A stretch of DNA of 64,000 nucleotides from Diplodia intermedia (lineage: Eukaryota; Ascomycota; Dothideomycetes; Botryosphaeriales; Botryosphaeriaceae). The notes under the pieces are model-generated. The model did no database searches and had not been told where the DNA came from. It saw nothing but the letters and a program-made list of their open reading frames with translations. The DNA is taken from the NCBI GenBank assembly GCA_021495925.1, contig JAKEKT010000027.1, positions 124,001 to 188,000 on the forward strand, in the 5' to 3' direction. This document shows, piece by piece, positions 10,613-20,997 of the stretch. The position numbers were made by a program, and so were the translations under genes. Numbering within the stretch: position 1 is the first letter of the stretch; each line of letters begins with the position of its first letter.

Positions 10613-11651
10613 AGCCGATTTCTTCTGTTCCAACGGAAGCCGGATTCTTCACCCTTCGCATGACAGTGGGTGGCTTTCTGGAGGCATGAGTTTTACTTCT
10701 CCTGTACGGGAGTTTTTGCATGTCCTCGGGGGCTTGTGTGTTGTTTTAAAAAGCTCTTCTCTGGAGCGGCAGTCTCGGAGTTGACCGCACCGCACGCGCC
10801 GGTCTTTCTTTTTCGGATTTCTATTCTTTTGGAGCAAAGCGAGAGACTTTGTCTTGGGAATGATTGGAACGGATTTATGATGTCTACGAAGGCGATGATG
10901 GCTTGTGATACTCCAATGATATTCAGGGTTTTTATAGTACTAGGTAGTCTCTTTGATTCAGGGAAAAGTTAAAAGAGTTTCTTCAGCTAGTAAGAAGACG
11001 GTTACAGTTGTGTCTCCACGGTGAATCGTGAGTGTAACGCTAGTGCCAGTATTTGTCTCTCACAAAGACGTTACAGCCTCGACCGATGCAAGGTTTTGGG
11101 CACTCCATGAAGAACGGTATGCTATTTTAAAAGGATTCCCCGTTTCGGTTAGCGTCTTTCCGCTAAGGTTTCCTCTAAGAGTAGTAAAAAGTAGGTTTAG
11201 CATGGGCTTCTTACGGAACTGAGGGTGGCGAAAAGCAAGTTTCAAAGGGACCGGGCCGAGCGCCGAGCCAAGACAAAGAAGAGGTTAAGGTTAAAGTAGG
11301 TCACAGCAGGTTGCAAATTGATTGAGCCTCCCCGCATCTGTCACGTTACGCCCTACTTACATGGGTAGTGAGAATCCCATGCCTGTATGTTTCAGATCCC
11401 GCACCCGCATTTGCATATCTGCTTCAACTGAACACATGGAAAAACGGTGGCGTCCTTATAGAACGGTCAACCACATATCCTTTCGCAACCCATTCATGGG
11501 GCGGCGCCCGTGTGCCTCGTCCATCTATCCTCTCGTTCGCATAGAATTTTTTTTTATTCGCATGCCAATTCCATGCCGAGTTCCAGTAAACGGATCCAAG
11601 AGATCCAGCGTCCGATGCCGATGTCGTCCCGACCTCCCGTCTGGGGTGGGC
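10613..11651. other. Convergent intergenic region
   Basis: This lies between the ULD/CaaX gene and the TPR gene, which end toward each other. It is AT-richer than its surroundings and has no protein-like ORF. It probably holds both 3' UTRs. Confidence 0.45.
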
Positions 11652-13406
11652 TCAGCAACCGCCACAGCTCGACTTGATGCTCGCCAAGGCCGCCCCCAAC
11701 GGCGTCGTGCTACCGCCATCTCCACCGCCGCCGCCGCCGCTTTTCCGGCAATAGCAGGAAGCCGTAACGGGGACGTCGGCGACGGCGAGAGCCAGCCGCA
11801 GCTGCTGCTCGACGATCTTGCGCGTGGTGCGATCGCTGCCGCCCAGCCGGGAGAGACACTCGTGGTAGCCGTGCAGGGCCCAGACGTTGTTCGGGTGCTG
11901 GCGGGCGCGCGGGAGGGTGTCGTCGAAGCCGAGGTCGGCGGCGTAGGCCCGGGCGGCTTCCTCGACGCGGCCCTGCTCGAGGAGGAGCGCGGCGAGGGCG
12001 TGGCGGGTGGGCTGCATCCAGGCCCACGGCTCGGCGTAGTTGAGGGCGTCGTCGAGGTCGACGGACCTCCGCAGGTGCGCGAACGCCTCGTCGTGGTTGC
12101 CTTTGCGGTACTCTAGCTCGCCGTCGAGCATGGCCTTGGCGATGGCTAGAATGTCGCTGCAGCGGTTGGGGTACTCCATGCGCGTGTCGGGCACGCGCTC
12201 CACTGCGGCGTGCAGGCGCGTCCGCTCCTCGTCCGCGCGGGCGACGTCGCCGGTGACGGCCCATGCAATGCCCTTGGCATAGTGGGTCATGGCGGTCGTG
12301 ACGCAGTAGAGCTGCGGGTCGTTGGGCAGTGGCAGGGCGAGTATATCTTCCCAGCGGCCGAAGCGGACGAGCACGTGCAGCCGCGTGGATAGGAAGGCCT
12401 CGAGCCAGTCGGCCATGGGCGGCGAGTCAACGCTGAGCAGGCCAGCGGGCAGGTGCTCTTCCATCTTGGCGACGGTCTCAAGGGCGATACGCGACTGGCC
12501 GTTGAACATGGCGGCGTAGACGAGCGAGTGGTAGTCGTGCAGCCGGTACAGCGTGTAGAAGTTCATGCCGCCCTCGCGCACGTGGTACTTCTCATCGGCG
12601 ATGGCGGCGGCGGCGTTGCTGGCAATGGCGCGCCGGTAGTCTCCAATGAGGATGTCGAGATGGGAGGGCATGTGGCGTAGGTGGCCAGAATCCGGGATGA
12701 GGTCGCGCAGCCGGTCCGCCACGGCGACGCCCAGCTCCGGCGTGTGCGACATCTCAATCATGTGGATGTACATGTGCAGCAGGCCTGGGTGCTCGTGGGC
12801 CTGCTGCTCGTGCTCCGCCAGCGCGCAGTCCAGCACCTTCTTCGCCTCCACCGCACGCGAACCCGGCATCGGCTCGCCGGTGCGCAGGTCCCAGAGCCCC
12901 CACGGCGTGATGTTCATAAGCGCGTCGGCGTACAGCGTCACGGCGTCCAGGTCATCTGGAAACTGGCGATACACGGCTTCCATGGCGTCGGCGTAGGCCC
13001 TGTTGTATCTGGAGTAGTCCTTGTCCGCGACGTCCTTTGGGTTTCGGAACTGGATCGCATGAGCGAGAGCCTGTTCGAAGGGTGTCGCTTTCGAGGCGTG
13101 CTCCTGTGCCTTCTGCACCGCATCGTGGACTCGCCTCAGGCTTGTTTCCAGGTCCTTCTCGTCGAACAGTTCCCAGGGTTTGTTGTAGTTGGGCCCCAGC
13201 GCGTATGCCAGCCCCCAGTATCCCATGGTGCAATCCGGGTCGTTCTCGATGACATTCTCGAAGCAGCGTGCCGCCTCTTCGTGATTGAAGCCATAGCACC
13301 ATACCAATCCGCGATCAAACCATTTCTGGGCAGCGCCACTCCGGGTAGTGACCTCCCTGTGGAAGGACCCTAGGTCGTAGTAGTTGGTGTCCCCAGTCGA
13401 GCCCAT
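11652..13406 (-). CDS. Tetratricopeptide-repeat protein, single exon
   Basis: One uninterrupted 584-codon frame. The N-terminus reads like a TPR family also common in bacteria: KWFDRGLVWCYGFNHEEAAR, then DPDCTMGYWGLAYALGPNYN. Further TPR-like helical pairs follow, including HPGLLHMYIHMIEMSH, HLRHMPSHLDILIGDYRRAI, ALEYRKGNHDEAFAHLRR-like repeats near 12080, and LEQGRVEEAARAYAADLGFD. No enzyme motif is visible, so it is likely a protein-protein scaffold. The C-terminus is odd: a poly-Gly run, then a Cys-rich end (SSCGGC). The absence of introns and the bacterial style suggest an old transfer from bacteria, but this is inference only. The start is the first Met of the frame and gives a sensible N-terminus. 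No signal peptide or membrane segment is seen. Confidence 0.85.
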   Translation of the reverse strand: MGSTGDTNYYDLGSFHREVTTRSGAAQKWFDRGLVWCYGFNHEEAARCFENVIENDPDCTMGYWGLAYALGPNYNKPWELFDEKDLETSLRRVHDAVQKAQEHASKATPFEQALAHAIQFRNPKDVADKDYSRYNRAYADAMEAVYRQFPDDLDAVTLYADALMNITPWGLWDLRTGEPMPGSRAVEAKKVLDCALAEHEQQAHEHPGLLHMYIHMIEMSHTPELGVAVADRLRDLIPDSGHLRHMPSHLDILIGDYRRAIASNAAAAIADEKYHVREGGMNFYTLYRLHDYHSLVYAAMFNGQSRIALETVAKMEEHLPAGLLSVDSPPMADWLEAFLSTRLHVLVRFGRWEDILALPLPNDPQLYCVTTAMTHYAKGIAWAVTGDVARADEERTRLHAAVERVPDTRMEYPNRCSDILAIAKAMLDGELEYRKGNHDEAFAHLRRSVDLDDALNYAEPWAWMQPTRHALAALLLEQGRVEEAARAYAADLGFDDTLPRARQHPNNVWALHGYHECLSRLGGSDRTTRKIVEQQLRLALAVADVPVTASCYCRKSGGGGGGDGGSTTPLGAALASIKSSCGGC

Positions 13407-13967
13407 GATCTAGCAGCGGGGAGAAAGTGGGGTGTAAAGTGTCGGCGAGGTCGGGACATGAGCTTCCGGTCTGGCGACATTGCACTGTTGTGTCGCGTCA
13501 CACCATCCGAGTCAGGCTTTGCGTTAGTTTGTCTGCTTCATGACTTGACAGATTCATCCCTATTGGTTGATTGTGGCACGCATCAGCGCCGACCGGTTTC
13601 GACTGTGAAATGCGTCAGCCTTTTGGGATGATGTGGGCATATGCTTGTCGGCTCGGGAGTTGTAAGTACTGCACAGACATAAGTATCTGTGAGAAGGAGG
13701 TGGGTGGGCTCAACTCTTCGTGAACCGCTGTGTATAATGCACAAACTCTTCCCCTAGCTGGTGCACGATGCGCAGAAGTAACTGGATTGAACAAACAGGA
13801 GATATGCACTTTTGGCCGCTCCAATCCTATGCTCGATTATGGCAGGATAAAACACGGGAAAGCATTCAGGCAGGAGGCAGCTTGATTGAGAGATGAGACA
13901 AACTTATGCAATCAATGGAGGTAGGTTCCGTCGACATAGTACGAGGACTTACCTCCAAGTGGAATGA
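13407..13967. other. Spacer: TPR promoter and HAD 3' UTR
   Basis: Both flanking genes are on the minus strand, so this holds the promoter of the TPR gene and the 3' UTR of the HAD gene. No ORF of interest is present. Confidence 0.4.
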
Positions 13968-14987
13968 TTAAAAGTACGAGCTCAAAGAAAGTGCAACCTC
14001 TTGAAGGTTCTTGGCCCAGTACACACGGACGGCGCTGTCATCCGCAGGTGGCATCTCGGCCAATAACTTGATCCTGTGCTGCTCCACGCCTACCCTCTCC
14101 AATGCGTCGGCCAATTCTTTCTGTCCACTGCTAGGTTCCTCATCACGAATGCAGATTCCTACATCGGCATCCAACAAAGCCTCGAGGTCGGTGGCGCTAT
14201 CACCAACATACACAACGAGCTCTTCTCCGCCATACTTGATGGGAGTAGGCATGTTGGCGGATTTGTCCGCGCTCGTCCGAATGGCACCAGTCTCGCCGCC
14301 CGTGACCTCGTTCCGTCCGTTGAGCAGGCCAGAAGAACCGGCCGAGTGCTGGAGACCGGCGATCTCGTTTGCTGCAATGGAGACGCGCTCAACCGCGGCC
14401 TGCACATCAGAGTCGTTCGCAGCTGCAGCGCGCAGGCACTCGCGGATGAAGGCGGCACTCCAGTTGACGCTCAGAATCGTCGTCTTCTGGCCTAGGGCGA
14501 GCAAGGACGACCATCCGTCCCGGAGGGTGAGCTCGCCGCTCTGGATTGCCTGGACGGCACCGTCTTTGATGGCCGCAGCGGTCACGCCCTTGAACAGGCC
14601 GGCATCCTCGACGCGCTGGACGCTGAGAGCGTCGACCGTGGCCAAACTCGCGAGCCATGCCTTCTCGTCGGCGATGGTGGTGCGCTGGCTCCGGCCGGGC
14701 GTGTACGACGACTCGTGCGAGGAAAAGTCGTCGAGGTAAGCTTTTACGATGTCGTCCCAGGTGGTGGCGCTGGTGCGTGCGCAGATCCTGCCCAGAAAGT
14801 GCAGCGTGTCCTTGTGGGTTGTGGTGCCGTCCCAATCGAGGACCAGGTGGATGGGGGGCACGGATGCCATTGTGTGGGCGAGCTGCGGGCGAAGCGGCGA
14901 GAAGGGCCGGGCGGGGAGTGAGCGAGTGGCGATGGAGCAATTACACAAAGCCGGGGCGAGGGCCCAGAGGGTTCGACGCAGCAACAT
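13968..14987 (-). CDS. HAD-superfamily phosphohydrolase, possibly mitochondrial
   Basis: Haloacid dehalogenase-like hydrolase. Motif I is LVLDWDGTTT (nucleophile Asp and second Asp), motif II is TILSVNWSAAF, and motif IV is VVYVGDSATDLEALLDADVG. The helical cap lies between motifs I and II, as in phosphoserine-phosphatase-like HADs. The substrate cannot be read from sequence. Two starts are plausible. ATG 14987 gives 339 aa with a basic, Leu/Arg/Ala-rich leader (MLLRRTLWALAPALC...) that looks like a mitochondrial presequence. ATG 14870 (MASVPPIHLVLDWDG) gives 300 aa and starts right at the domain. It is head-to-head with succinate dehydrogenase subunit B, which makes the mitochondrial reading attractive but does not prove it. 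Single exon. Confidence 0.82.
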   Translation of the reverse strand: MLLRRTLWALAPALCNCSIATRSLPARPFSPLRPQLAHTMASVPPIHLVLDWDGTTTHKDTLHFLGRICARTSATTWDDIVKAYLDDFSSHESSYTPGRSQRTTIADEKAWLASLATVDALSVQRVEDAGLFKGVTAAAIKDGAVQAIQSGELTLRDGWSSLLALGQKTTILSVNWSAAFIRECLRAAAANDSDVQAAVERVSIAANEIAGLQHSAGSSGLLNGRNEVTGGETGAIRTSADKSANMPTPIKYGGEELVVYVGDSATDLEALLDADVGICIRDEEPSSGQKELADALERVGVEQHRIKLLAEMPPADDSAVRVYWAKNLQEVALSLSSYF

Positions 14988-15378
14988 TGCTTGAGCGTCG
15001 GCCGTGGCTCGCTTCCGAAAAGTACTCGTGCCCGCCCGAAGAAGCCGACGGGGGGCACTGTAACAAACGGCCGTTGGGGGCAAGCTCGGGCGCGGTATGC
15101 CGCTAGGCTCGATGTGGGCGGCGCGCAGCCAATGGCCTGCCGGACAGGCTGCCACCGCTCATCCGCGGCACATGATACCGCTGCCTTCGGAATCGAATAT
15201 ATCATCGGCAGCGGAGCGGCCAATCAGCGGCCGCGTTTAATAAGCCCGGATCCCGCTTCCCTCGGCTGTCACAACGACGTGCTTCATCCGTCACGGCCAA
15301 CTTCGAGCACGACCTCGACACCTCCGCTGCCTGTATCACCCCTCGTCTCCGGTCCGAGCGAGCATCTCGCAACTCACC
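14988..15378. promoter_or_regulatory. Shared divergent promoter, HAD hydrolase and SdhB
   Basis: This 391-bp interval separates the two outward-facing starts. The annotated SdhB ATG has a good context (CTCACC before it). A GATATATTC-type AT stretch near 15195-15205 (AATATATCATC) could serve as a TATA-like element but is not decisive. Confidence 0.45.
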
Positions 15379-16439
15379 ATGTCGACCACACGAGCATTGG
15401 CAAGGCTCTCCAGGAGCGCAGGTGAGTCGTCCACGCCCTGCCACACCCGCTCTCGCTCCCGCATCCTCTCGCCCGCCCTTCCCCCACGCCACTGCCCACC
15501 ACCGCGCGCACCTTTGCTGACCGTGCATCAGCCGCCGCCTCGAGGGCCCCCGTCACCTCGAATGTCTTCAAGCGCGGCATGGCCTCGGTAGTGCCCGAGT
15601 CGCAGACGTCGAACGTCGCCGAGCCCAAGCCGGACAAGGATGCGAAGATCAAGAAGTTCCACATCTACCGCTGGAACCCCGATGAGCCCACGGCGAAGCC
15701 GCGCATGCAGACCTACTCCCTCGACCTCAACAAGACCGGCCCCATGATGCTCGACGCCCTCATCCGCATCAAGAACGAAGTCGACCCTACCCTGACCTTC
15801 AGGCGCAGTTGTCGCGAGGGTATCTGCGGTAGCTGTGCCATGAACATCGACGGTGTCAACACCCTGGCCTGTCTCTGTACGTCTCCCGCATTGCGCGTGC
15901 GCAGTGTCCTGTGGCCATTGGCCGCCGTCTTCTGATGCACCACTAACCTGCTTCGCCACCCAGGCCGCATCCCCACCGAGACCGAAAAGGAATCTCGCAT
16001 CTACCCGCTGCCGCACACCTACGTCGTCAAGGATCTCGTCCCCGATCTCACCCAGTTCTACAAGCAATACCGCTCGATCAAGCCCTACCTCCAGCGCGAC
16101 ACTCCCCCGCCCGACGGACGCGAGAACAGGCAGTCCAAGGAGGAGCGCAAGAAGCTTGACGGTCTGTACGAGTGCATCCTGTGCGCCTGCTGCAGCACCT
16201 CCTGCCCCTCGTACTGGTGGAACTCGGAAGAGTACCTTGGCCCCGCCATTCTCATGCAGAGCTACCGCTGGATCGCCGACTCGCGCGACCAGAAGAAGGC
16301 GGAGCGTCAGGACCAGCTGAACAACAGCATGTCGCTCTACCGTTGCCACACCATTCTCAACTGCTCGAGGACCTGCCCCAAGGGACTGAACCCCGCTCTG
16401 GCGATTGCCGAAATCAAGAAGAGCATGGCTTTCACTTAA
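15379..16439 (+). CDS. SDHB: Succinate dehydrogenase iron-sulfur subunit, complex II
   Basis: Subunit B of complex II carries electrons from the flavoprotein to ubiquinone in the mitochondrial inner membrane. Exons are 15379-15421, 15532-15876 and 15964-16439, giving 287 aa. The N-terminus (MSTTRALARLSRSAA) is a mitochondrial presequence. The [2Fe-2S] ligands are in SCREGICGSCAMNIDG and the later Cys of NTLAC; the [4Fe-4S] cluster is in CILCACCSTSCPSYWW; the [3Fe-4S] cluster is in CHTILNCSRTCPKG. The intron 2 junction falls exactly between Leu and Cys of ACLCRIPT, supporting the model. Residues corresponding to the fungicide-contact positions of Botrytis SdhB (P225, N230, H272) are Pro211, Asn216 and His258 here, all wild type. 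The gene is head-to-head with a HAD hydrolase. Confidence 0.97.
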
Positions 16440-18407
16440 GCGGCCACTCGTTAATTCTGGCCGATGGGGACATGGAGGAAAATATCATTTGTGTAAATGC
16501 AGCAGCTGGGCATTCGACTGTGATTATAGGGCATTTGGAGACACAGGGAGTTCTGAATATTTGCCGGTGTTTGGGCCTGACCGCCTGACTGACAAGTCGT
16601 CTTTGTTTTGAGACCACGGAATATTATTTCATTTAGCCACGATGTATCGAACCATCAAGGCACCTATGCCGCGGCTAATGGTGAGAAAGATGATCTTACA
16701 AAGGAGCCAGCCGAATATTGAATTCCTCATTATCCCCAGTATCTCGCATGAAACATCCTTGCACTACGTCCCGGACCAAACATTCGTCCGACATGCCGAT
16801 CAACGACCGAATCGAATTTGGGTGCCTATAAACGCCGCAGCATGAAAACGTCGAAGTTTGATGGCCGGCCCAGGAAGAGTCATCGTCGAGTGGCAGCAAT
16901 GAGACATCGGACACCCGACGCACGCAACTTCCACGCGCGGGCCAATCGATATACATGCACCATCAAGCTCCTCCTCCCTTCCGCGCCGTGATCGCTTCCG
17001 GATGCAGCTAGTCTCGAGGTACTTGCTACACCTTTTTCTGTCCCGGCCGAACGACCCCAGCAGCCTACCCTTGTCTCTTATGCGAGTCTCTGCCAACAAG
17101 GTAGGCGGTAAACGCACAAATCAGACACGCGACCAGCCACGCCAGTCCCTCCATCCTCCTGGACCCGTTCTTCCATCGTCTCCATCCTCTTTCCATCACC
17201 TTTCCATCACCTTTCCATCACCTTTCCATCACCCTTCCTCATCCCCGCCCACGGGCACCGCTAGTATCCACCAGCGCCTCCTCTCCAGATTTCTGCCAGC
17301 TTGGTCCCCGGCCTACCATCCTTTCGTGGACCGGCTTTTTTCTTCGCGCGTCGTGTAAGAAAGTCGAGGTAAAGCCGCAGTGGACGGCCTATGTACAGGA
17401 ACTTCGGCAGTAATGTTCTTCACTAGGTGGTGGCGTGTACCGATGGATGAGTTAGGGACGACAAAAGTCGCGAAGCCCGGGTCGGTGGGATCAACGCGCT
17501 CTGTCGGGGACTTAACTTTTCATCCTCAATTCCCTTTTCTTTGGCCTTTCCTTCGTTGCTCGGCCTGTTTTCGTGTGTTGAATATTGTTTTAGTTGCCTC
17601 TAGCTGTGAGCAAGAAGCTTTTTTTTTTTTTTTTCGCCGCTATTATCACGCGCAACCGCCGTTTCGTCGGGTGTCTCCTTTGTCCGGCTCCTACCTACAG
17701 CGCATCCCAATCTTGGTTGAATATTGCTGCTGGCGTGCGTATGGTTGAGGGGCCCTCGTTTCCATGCTGGGTTGGCTGCTGACGATTCGATCCTTCTATC
17801 ATGCCCTGCGTAGGACGTTGCAGTTGAAGCGAATAACCACGCATGGATGTGTATCTTATGACATATAGATTGACCCAGACGGAGGATCCACTACCCACGT
17901 GATGAAGGTATAATATCTGTGAGACGTGTAGGTAGGCTTAATTCGGTTTTGCCACCCGCCGTGTTTCGGTCCGGATGTTTCGTGTTGATCTATGTTACTT
18001 GTTGTGGAGACGAGATGCAGGTCGATACGGCTTGGTGTGGAGCTTATTTGGACGACGTGTTTGCTGCGGCTGAGGTGCGCAGGTGATAGCACGAAGAATA
18101 TAGAGGCTCTACATGGAAGTGATTTTCCATCCTGCGAACTAGTGGAGACAGCAAGGACTTGGATCTGTCTGTTTAGTGACTCGGCGCAGATCGAACCAGT
18201 TCAGCATGAGATTCATTGTTCCTTCCATTTCCCTTCAAAAGCGGAGTCAGTACAGTACATAGAGGGTGGCAGGGGCCAACACCAAAGCAAGGAAAAGACA
18301 AAGCAAACGTCCCGCCCATACCAGAATTACGACCGCAATGCCAACCGCCCAAAGGCGTAAAGACTTTCGATACAGGCTGTCACGCCACTCCGCTGCTGCC
18401 ACTTCTC
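16440..18407. other. Long intergenic region with tandem repeat and poly-T
   Basis: About 2 kb between SdhB and the DUF3602 gene, which end toward each other. It contains an 11-bp tandem repeat (17189-17232), a T-run near 17621-17636, and no ORF with protein-like composition. A non-coding transcript cannot be excluded. Confidence 0.45.
17189..17232. repeat. 11-bp tandem repeat, four copies
   Basis: Four perfect head-to-tail copies of CTTTCCATCAC. The tract is pyrimidine-rich on the plus strand and lies in non-coding DNA. Confidence 0.9.
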
Positions 18408-19290
18408 TCACTTCTTGATCTTCCCCAGCAAGTCCTTAGCCTTCTCCCCCAAACCCCTCACGTCTTCCTGGCCATGTCCAGAACCCGCTCCCTCCCTGCC
18501 AACCGCGACCCCCTTCCCCTCAACCAACCTCTCCCTCTCTCCCTCGGGGCTCGCGCTCTTCTCCGCCGTCACGTTGGCGGCGCCGCCACGGCCGAAGTGC
18601 TTGGGCCCCTCATGGTCCCTGACGGCGCCAGGCGGGGCCTCGACATCCTGAGCGGCACGCGCGATCTCCGGGTGCTGGGGGTCGTTGCGGGCCATGTTGC
18701 CGGTGCCGCCGCGGCCCGTCGTGTACAGGGCCGACTTGATCGTCGGCGTGACGAGGTCGCGCGGGTTGGACGACGACTCGCGGCGCGTAGTCTTGGCCAT
18801 GTTGCCTGTGGACGCAAGAGCACAAAGGAAGATATCTGCGTTAGTCGCGGTGCGCTTTGCTTACGTTGAGGGGGTGGAGAGAGGGTTTTGTGGAAAGATG
18901 ACATGCATGGCATCTGGGCTGCGCGAGGGAAAGCAATGGCCAGGAGTGGCTGTGTTCTGTCCCGCTCGTGCGGTTCGTTGCTAGTGGTAATGGCATGCAG
19001 TATAGCTGCAGGTCATTGATTCTGTCCACGGTGGCTGCAACGGGCACCGTGCGCAGTGCATCAATGCCGAGCTCGTATGGGTCTGCAGCCTTGCGCACAC
19101 ATGTACGTGCGATTGCGCAATATAGTTTCGCGGCAGCCGAGGCAGAGGGGGCAAAGGGGAAGGAGGGCAAAGGCTGGCGGAGGAAAAGGGAGAGTATTGA
19201 AAGTTTAGTACCTGCGCCACCACGGCCGTGCGACGTGTTGCGTACATCGGAGCCTGTGCCGTCAGAGGCGGTGCGCGGGTCCAGAGCCAT
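18408..19290 (-). CDS. DUF3602 family protein (GRGGAGN repeats)
   Basis: Exon 1 is 19290-19212 (MALDPRTASDGTG...) and exon 2 is 18805-18408; joining them at GGCGCA-G/GC completes the first GRGGAGN motif, which is split by the intron. The protein is about 158 aa. Three motifs are seen: GRGGAGN, GRGGTGN and GRGGAAN. They are typical of the fungal DUF3602 family, whose function is not established. The remainder is hydrophilic and Gly/Glu/Arg-rich, ending in a short basic helix (EKAKDLLGKIKK). No membrane segment or signal peptide. The intron is long for this window (406 nt, GTACTA donor, CACAG acceptor), so a small extra exon or alternative acceptor inside it remains possible. The start was chosen as the Met closest to the first motif. 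Confidence 0.8.
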
Positions 19291-20763
19291 GGTGGTGGAG
19301 TGCGTTGCGAGGCTAGACGGCGAGGCAGGTATTTTGGGTGTAGGCGATTTGCGCAGCCTGTCCGAAGCGTCTGTAGCCCGCGCCAGAGTTGTTGAGCTTG
19401 GGCTTGGGGTGGCGGACGGAGCAGTGCAGCCTTTGTGGGCAGCGGCGACGAATGCGGAAATCGCGAAGCAGCTCGTGCTCGAAACTCGCGTGTGCGTGGG
19501 TGAGTCAGTAGCGACGACGGGATGCGACGACCCACGCGCTCTCACGGGAAACAACGGAGAGAAAGGCCCAGCGACAGCGCGGCGGCAGAAACGACGGCTT
19601 TATGGCGAATGGAAGAGAGTGCGATTATACTCAGCGGCGGCGCCCGAGCGCTGGGCTGGCGCACATCATGCGGAGAGAAAATCTCGACTCCGCAGCATCT
19701 TCGCCGACGCACGAACGGGGCTGCTCGCCTGCTCCGGGGTGCCAAGCAGGCGGTTTGTACGGCCACGCGGGCGGAGGATGCAGAGCAGCCGCCTGCATTC
19801 GGGAATCCGTGACGTAAAAGTTTGCGGCTCCCGTCGACAAGGGGCAGGCGTCGACCGCGCAACCCATGGGCTGGGCGTTTCATGGCTCTGCGGGCGAGGG
19901 CACTCCTGTCGCGACGTATATGCGTGTCGACGCTGGCGGCATGGCGCGTCGAGGTTCCGCCGACGATGGCGCGACGGCGGAAACGGGAAGAGGGTCGTGA
20001 GGGAGCGGGGACGGGCGATCAGACGGCATTGCGGCAGTCTGGTGCGACGGTGGGAACGCGACGAGGGAAGTCGGAGGGCTGCCAGTCTGCACGAGCGCCG
20101 GGCCACGGGCGACGGGCGGCAGCGGGAACAGGTGGAGAAGTGTCACGCTGCACGATGACCGCATGATTCAGGGACCGAGCGCTGAGAAAGAAAATAATCC
20201 AAATTGTGTCAAGTCCCGCGGGACTGCAATGATACACGGTAGACAGAAGCACCACGCTTCAAGAACGCCTCTAATCCCTGCCCAAAGCACATTCGAAGTG
20301 CCGACCGCGAGGTCTGATCCGTGTTCCGTCTAGTGTATCCGTCCCGGCCCAGTCTATGATGAAGAAAAGCAAAAACTCCGCTCAGATGCAATAGTACAGG
20401 TCGCTGCCGAAGTGAAGGAAAGCAGAAAAGGAGTCCCCCGAAAGCGCCGGCTCAATGCAATGGTTCGATGGTCGTACAGTCGCGCTAAACATGGCGCGAA
20501 AGAAGAAAGTCGTGCTCCGTGGGCAGCCGTAAGAGGATACCGGTCCGATTGCGGCGCCCAGAGTGCTGATTAGGAGTTTCTTGCTGGAGGACAAGCCGGC
20601 GATCGTCGAATTACGAAAATGCTCGTCAAGGTGGAATTAATGAGAGGTAAGACGTAAAGGGTGTCGGGGCACCCCGGCGGCAGCTCGGGCGTGTGGTCAC
20701 GTAGGCCTGATTCTCGAGTCAGCGCTGGGCCTTTTGGCAGTGTGTGTGTTGTCAACGTACCAT
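19291..20763. other. Spacer: DUF3602 promoter and 3' region of the 45-aa gene
   Basis: The long ORFs through here are Arg-rich and lack any protein family character. The right part (20707-20760) holds a likely 3' UTR intron of the small gene that follows. Confidence 0.4.
20707..20760 (-). other. Probable 3' UTR intron of the 45-aa gene
   Basis: GTACGT donor, GCTGAC branch-like sequence and ATCAG acceptor, 54 nt, all in the usual spacing for this genome. It starts right after the TAA and ATG that close the small ORF. Confidence 0.5.
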
Positions 20764-20901
20764 TTAGCTGCCACCGGCATCGCGGGGCCACTCCTTGTCG
20801 TCGCCGCCCTTGCGGCAGATGGGAAGGGCGCCGCTCTGGTGCTTCATGGCGAAGTCGTTGGAGGACGAGGCAGTCGAGGTCGAGCTGGTGAAGGCGGCCA
20901 T
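20764..20901 (-). CDS. Small 45-residue protein with strongly biased codons
   Basis: An ORF of 45 codons plus TAA, starting MAAFTSSTSTASSS and containing KHQSGALPICRKGGDD and KEWPRDAGGS. I do not recognise it. Three things argue that it is real. Nearly every codon ends in C or G, as in highly expressed fungal genes. The leader is typical, an ACCACCACCACCATA stretch before the ATG and a TATAAA box about 91 nt upstream (minus strand, 20992-20997). A canonical 54-nt intron (GTACGT ... GCTGAC ... CAG, 20760-20707) begins 3 nt after the stop codon. The product is hydrophilic, with one Cys and no signal peptide or membrane segment. It is probably an abundant, perhaps stress- or development-related, small protein; that is inference. 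Confidence 0.55.
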   Translation of the reverse strand: MAAFTSSTSTASSSNDFAMKHQSGALPICRKGGDDKEWPRDAGGS

Positions 20902-20991
20902 TATGGTGGTGGTGGTGTTTGTTGGTGATATTAAAGGCGAGGTCGAATTGGCAAGGCGTGGATTGCGGCGGTCCAGAGGAAATGCGGAGGG

Positions 20992-20997
20992 TTTATA
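20992..20997 (-). promoter_or_regulatory. TATA box of the 45-aa gene
   Basis: TATAAA on the minus strand, about 91 nt upstream of the ATG at 20901, in otherwise GC-rich DNA. Confidence 0.45.

Noticed and set aside
17189..17232. Tandem repeat considered as a CRISPR-like array
   Set aside because: Units are 11 bp with no spacers, in a eukaryotic genome; a simple satellite.
18968..20158. 396-codon plus-strand ORF antisense to the DUF3602 gene
   Set aside because: Arg/Gly-rich shadow of a GC-rich region with no domain-like sequence; the opposite strand carries a coherent spliced gene.
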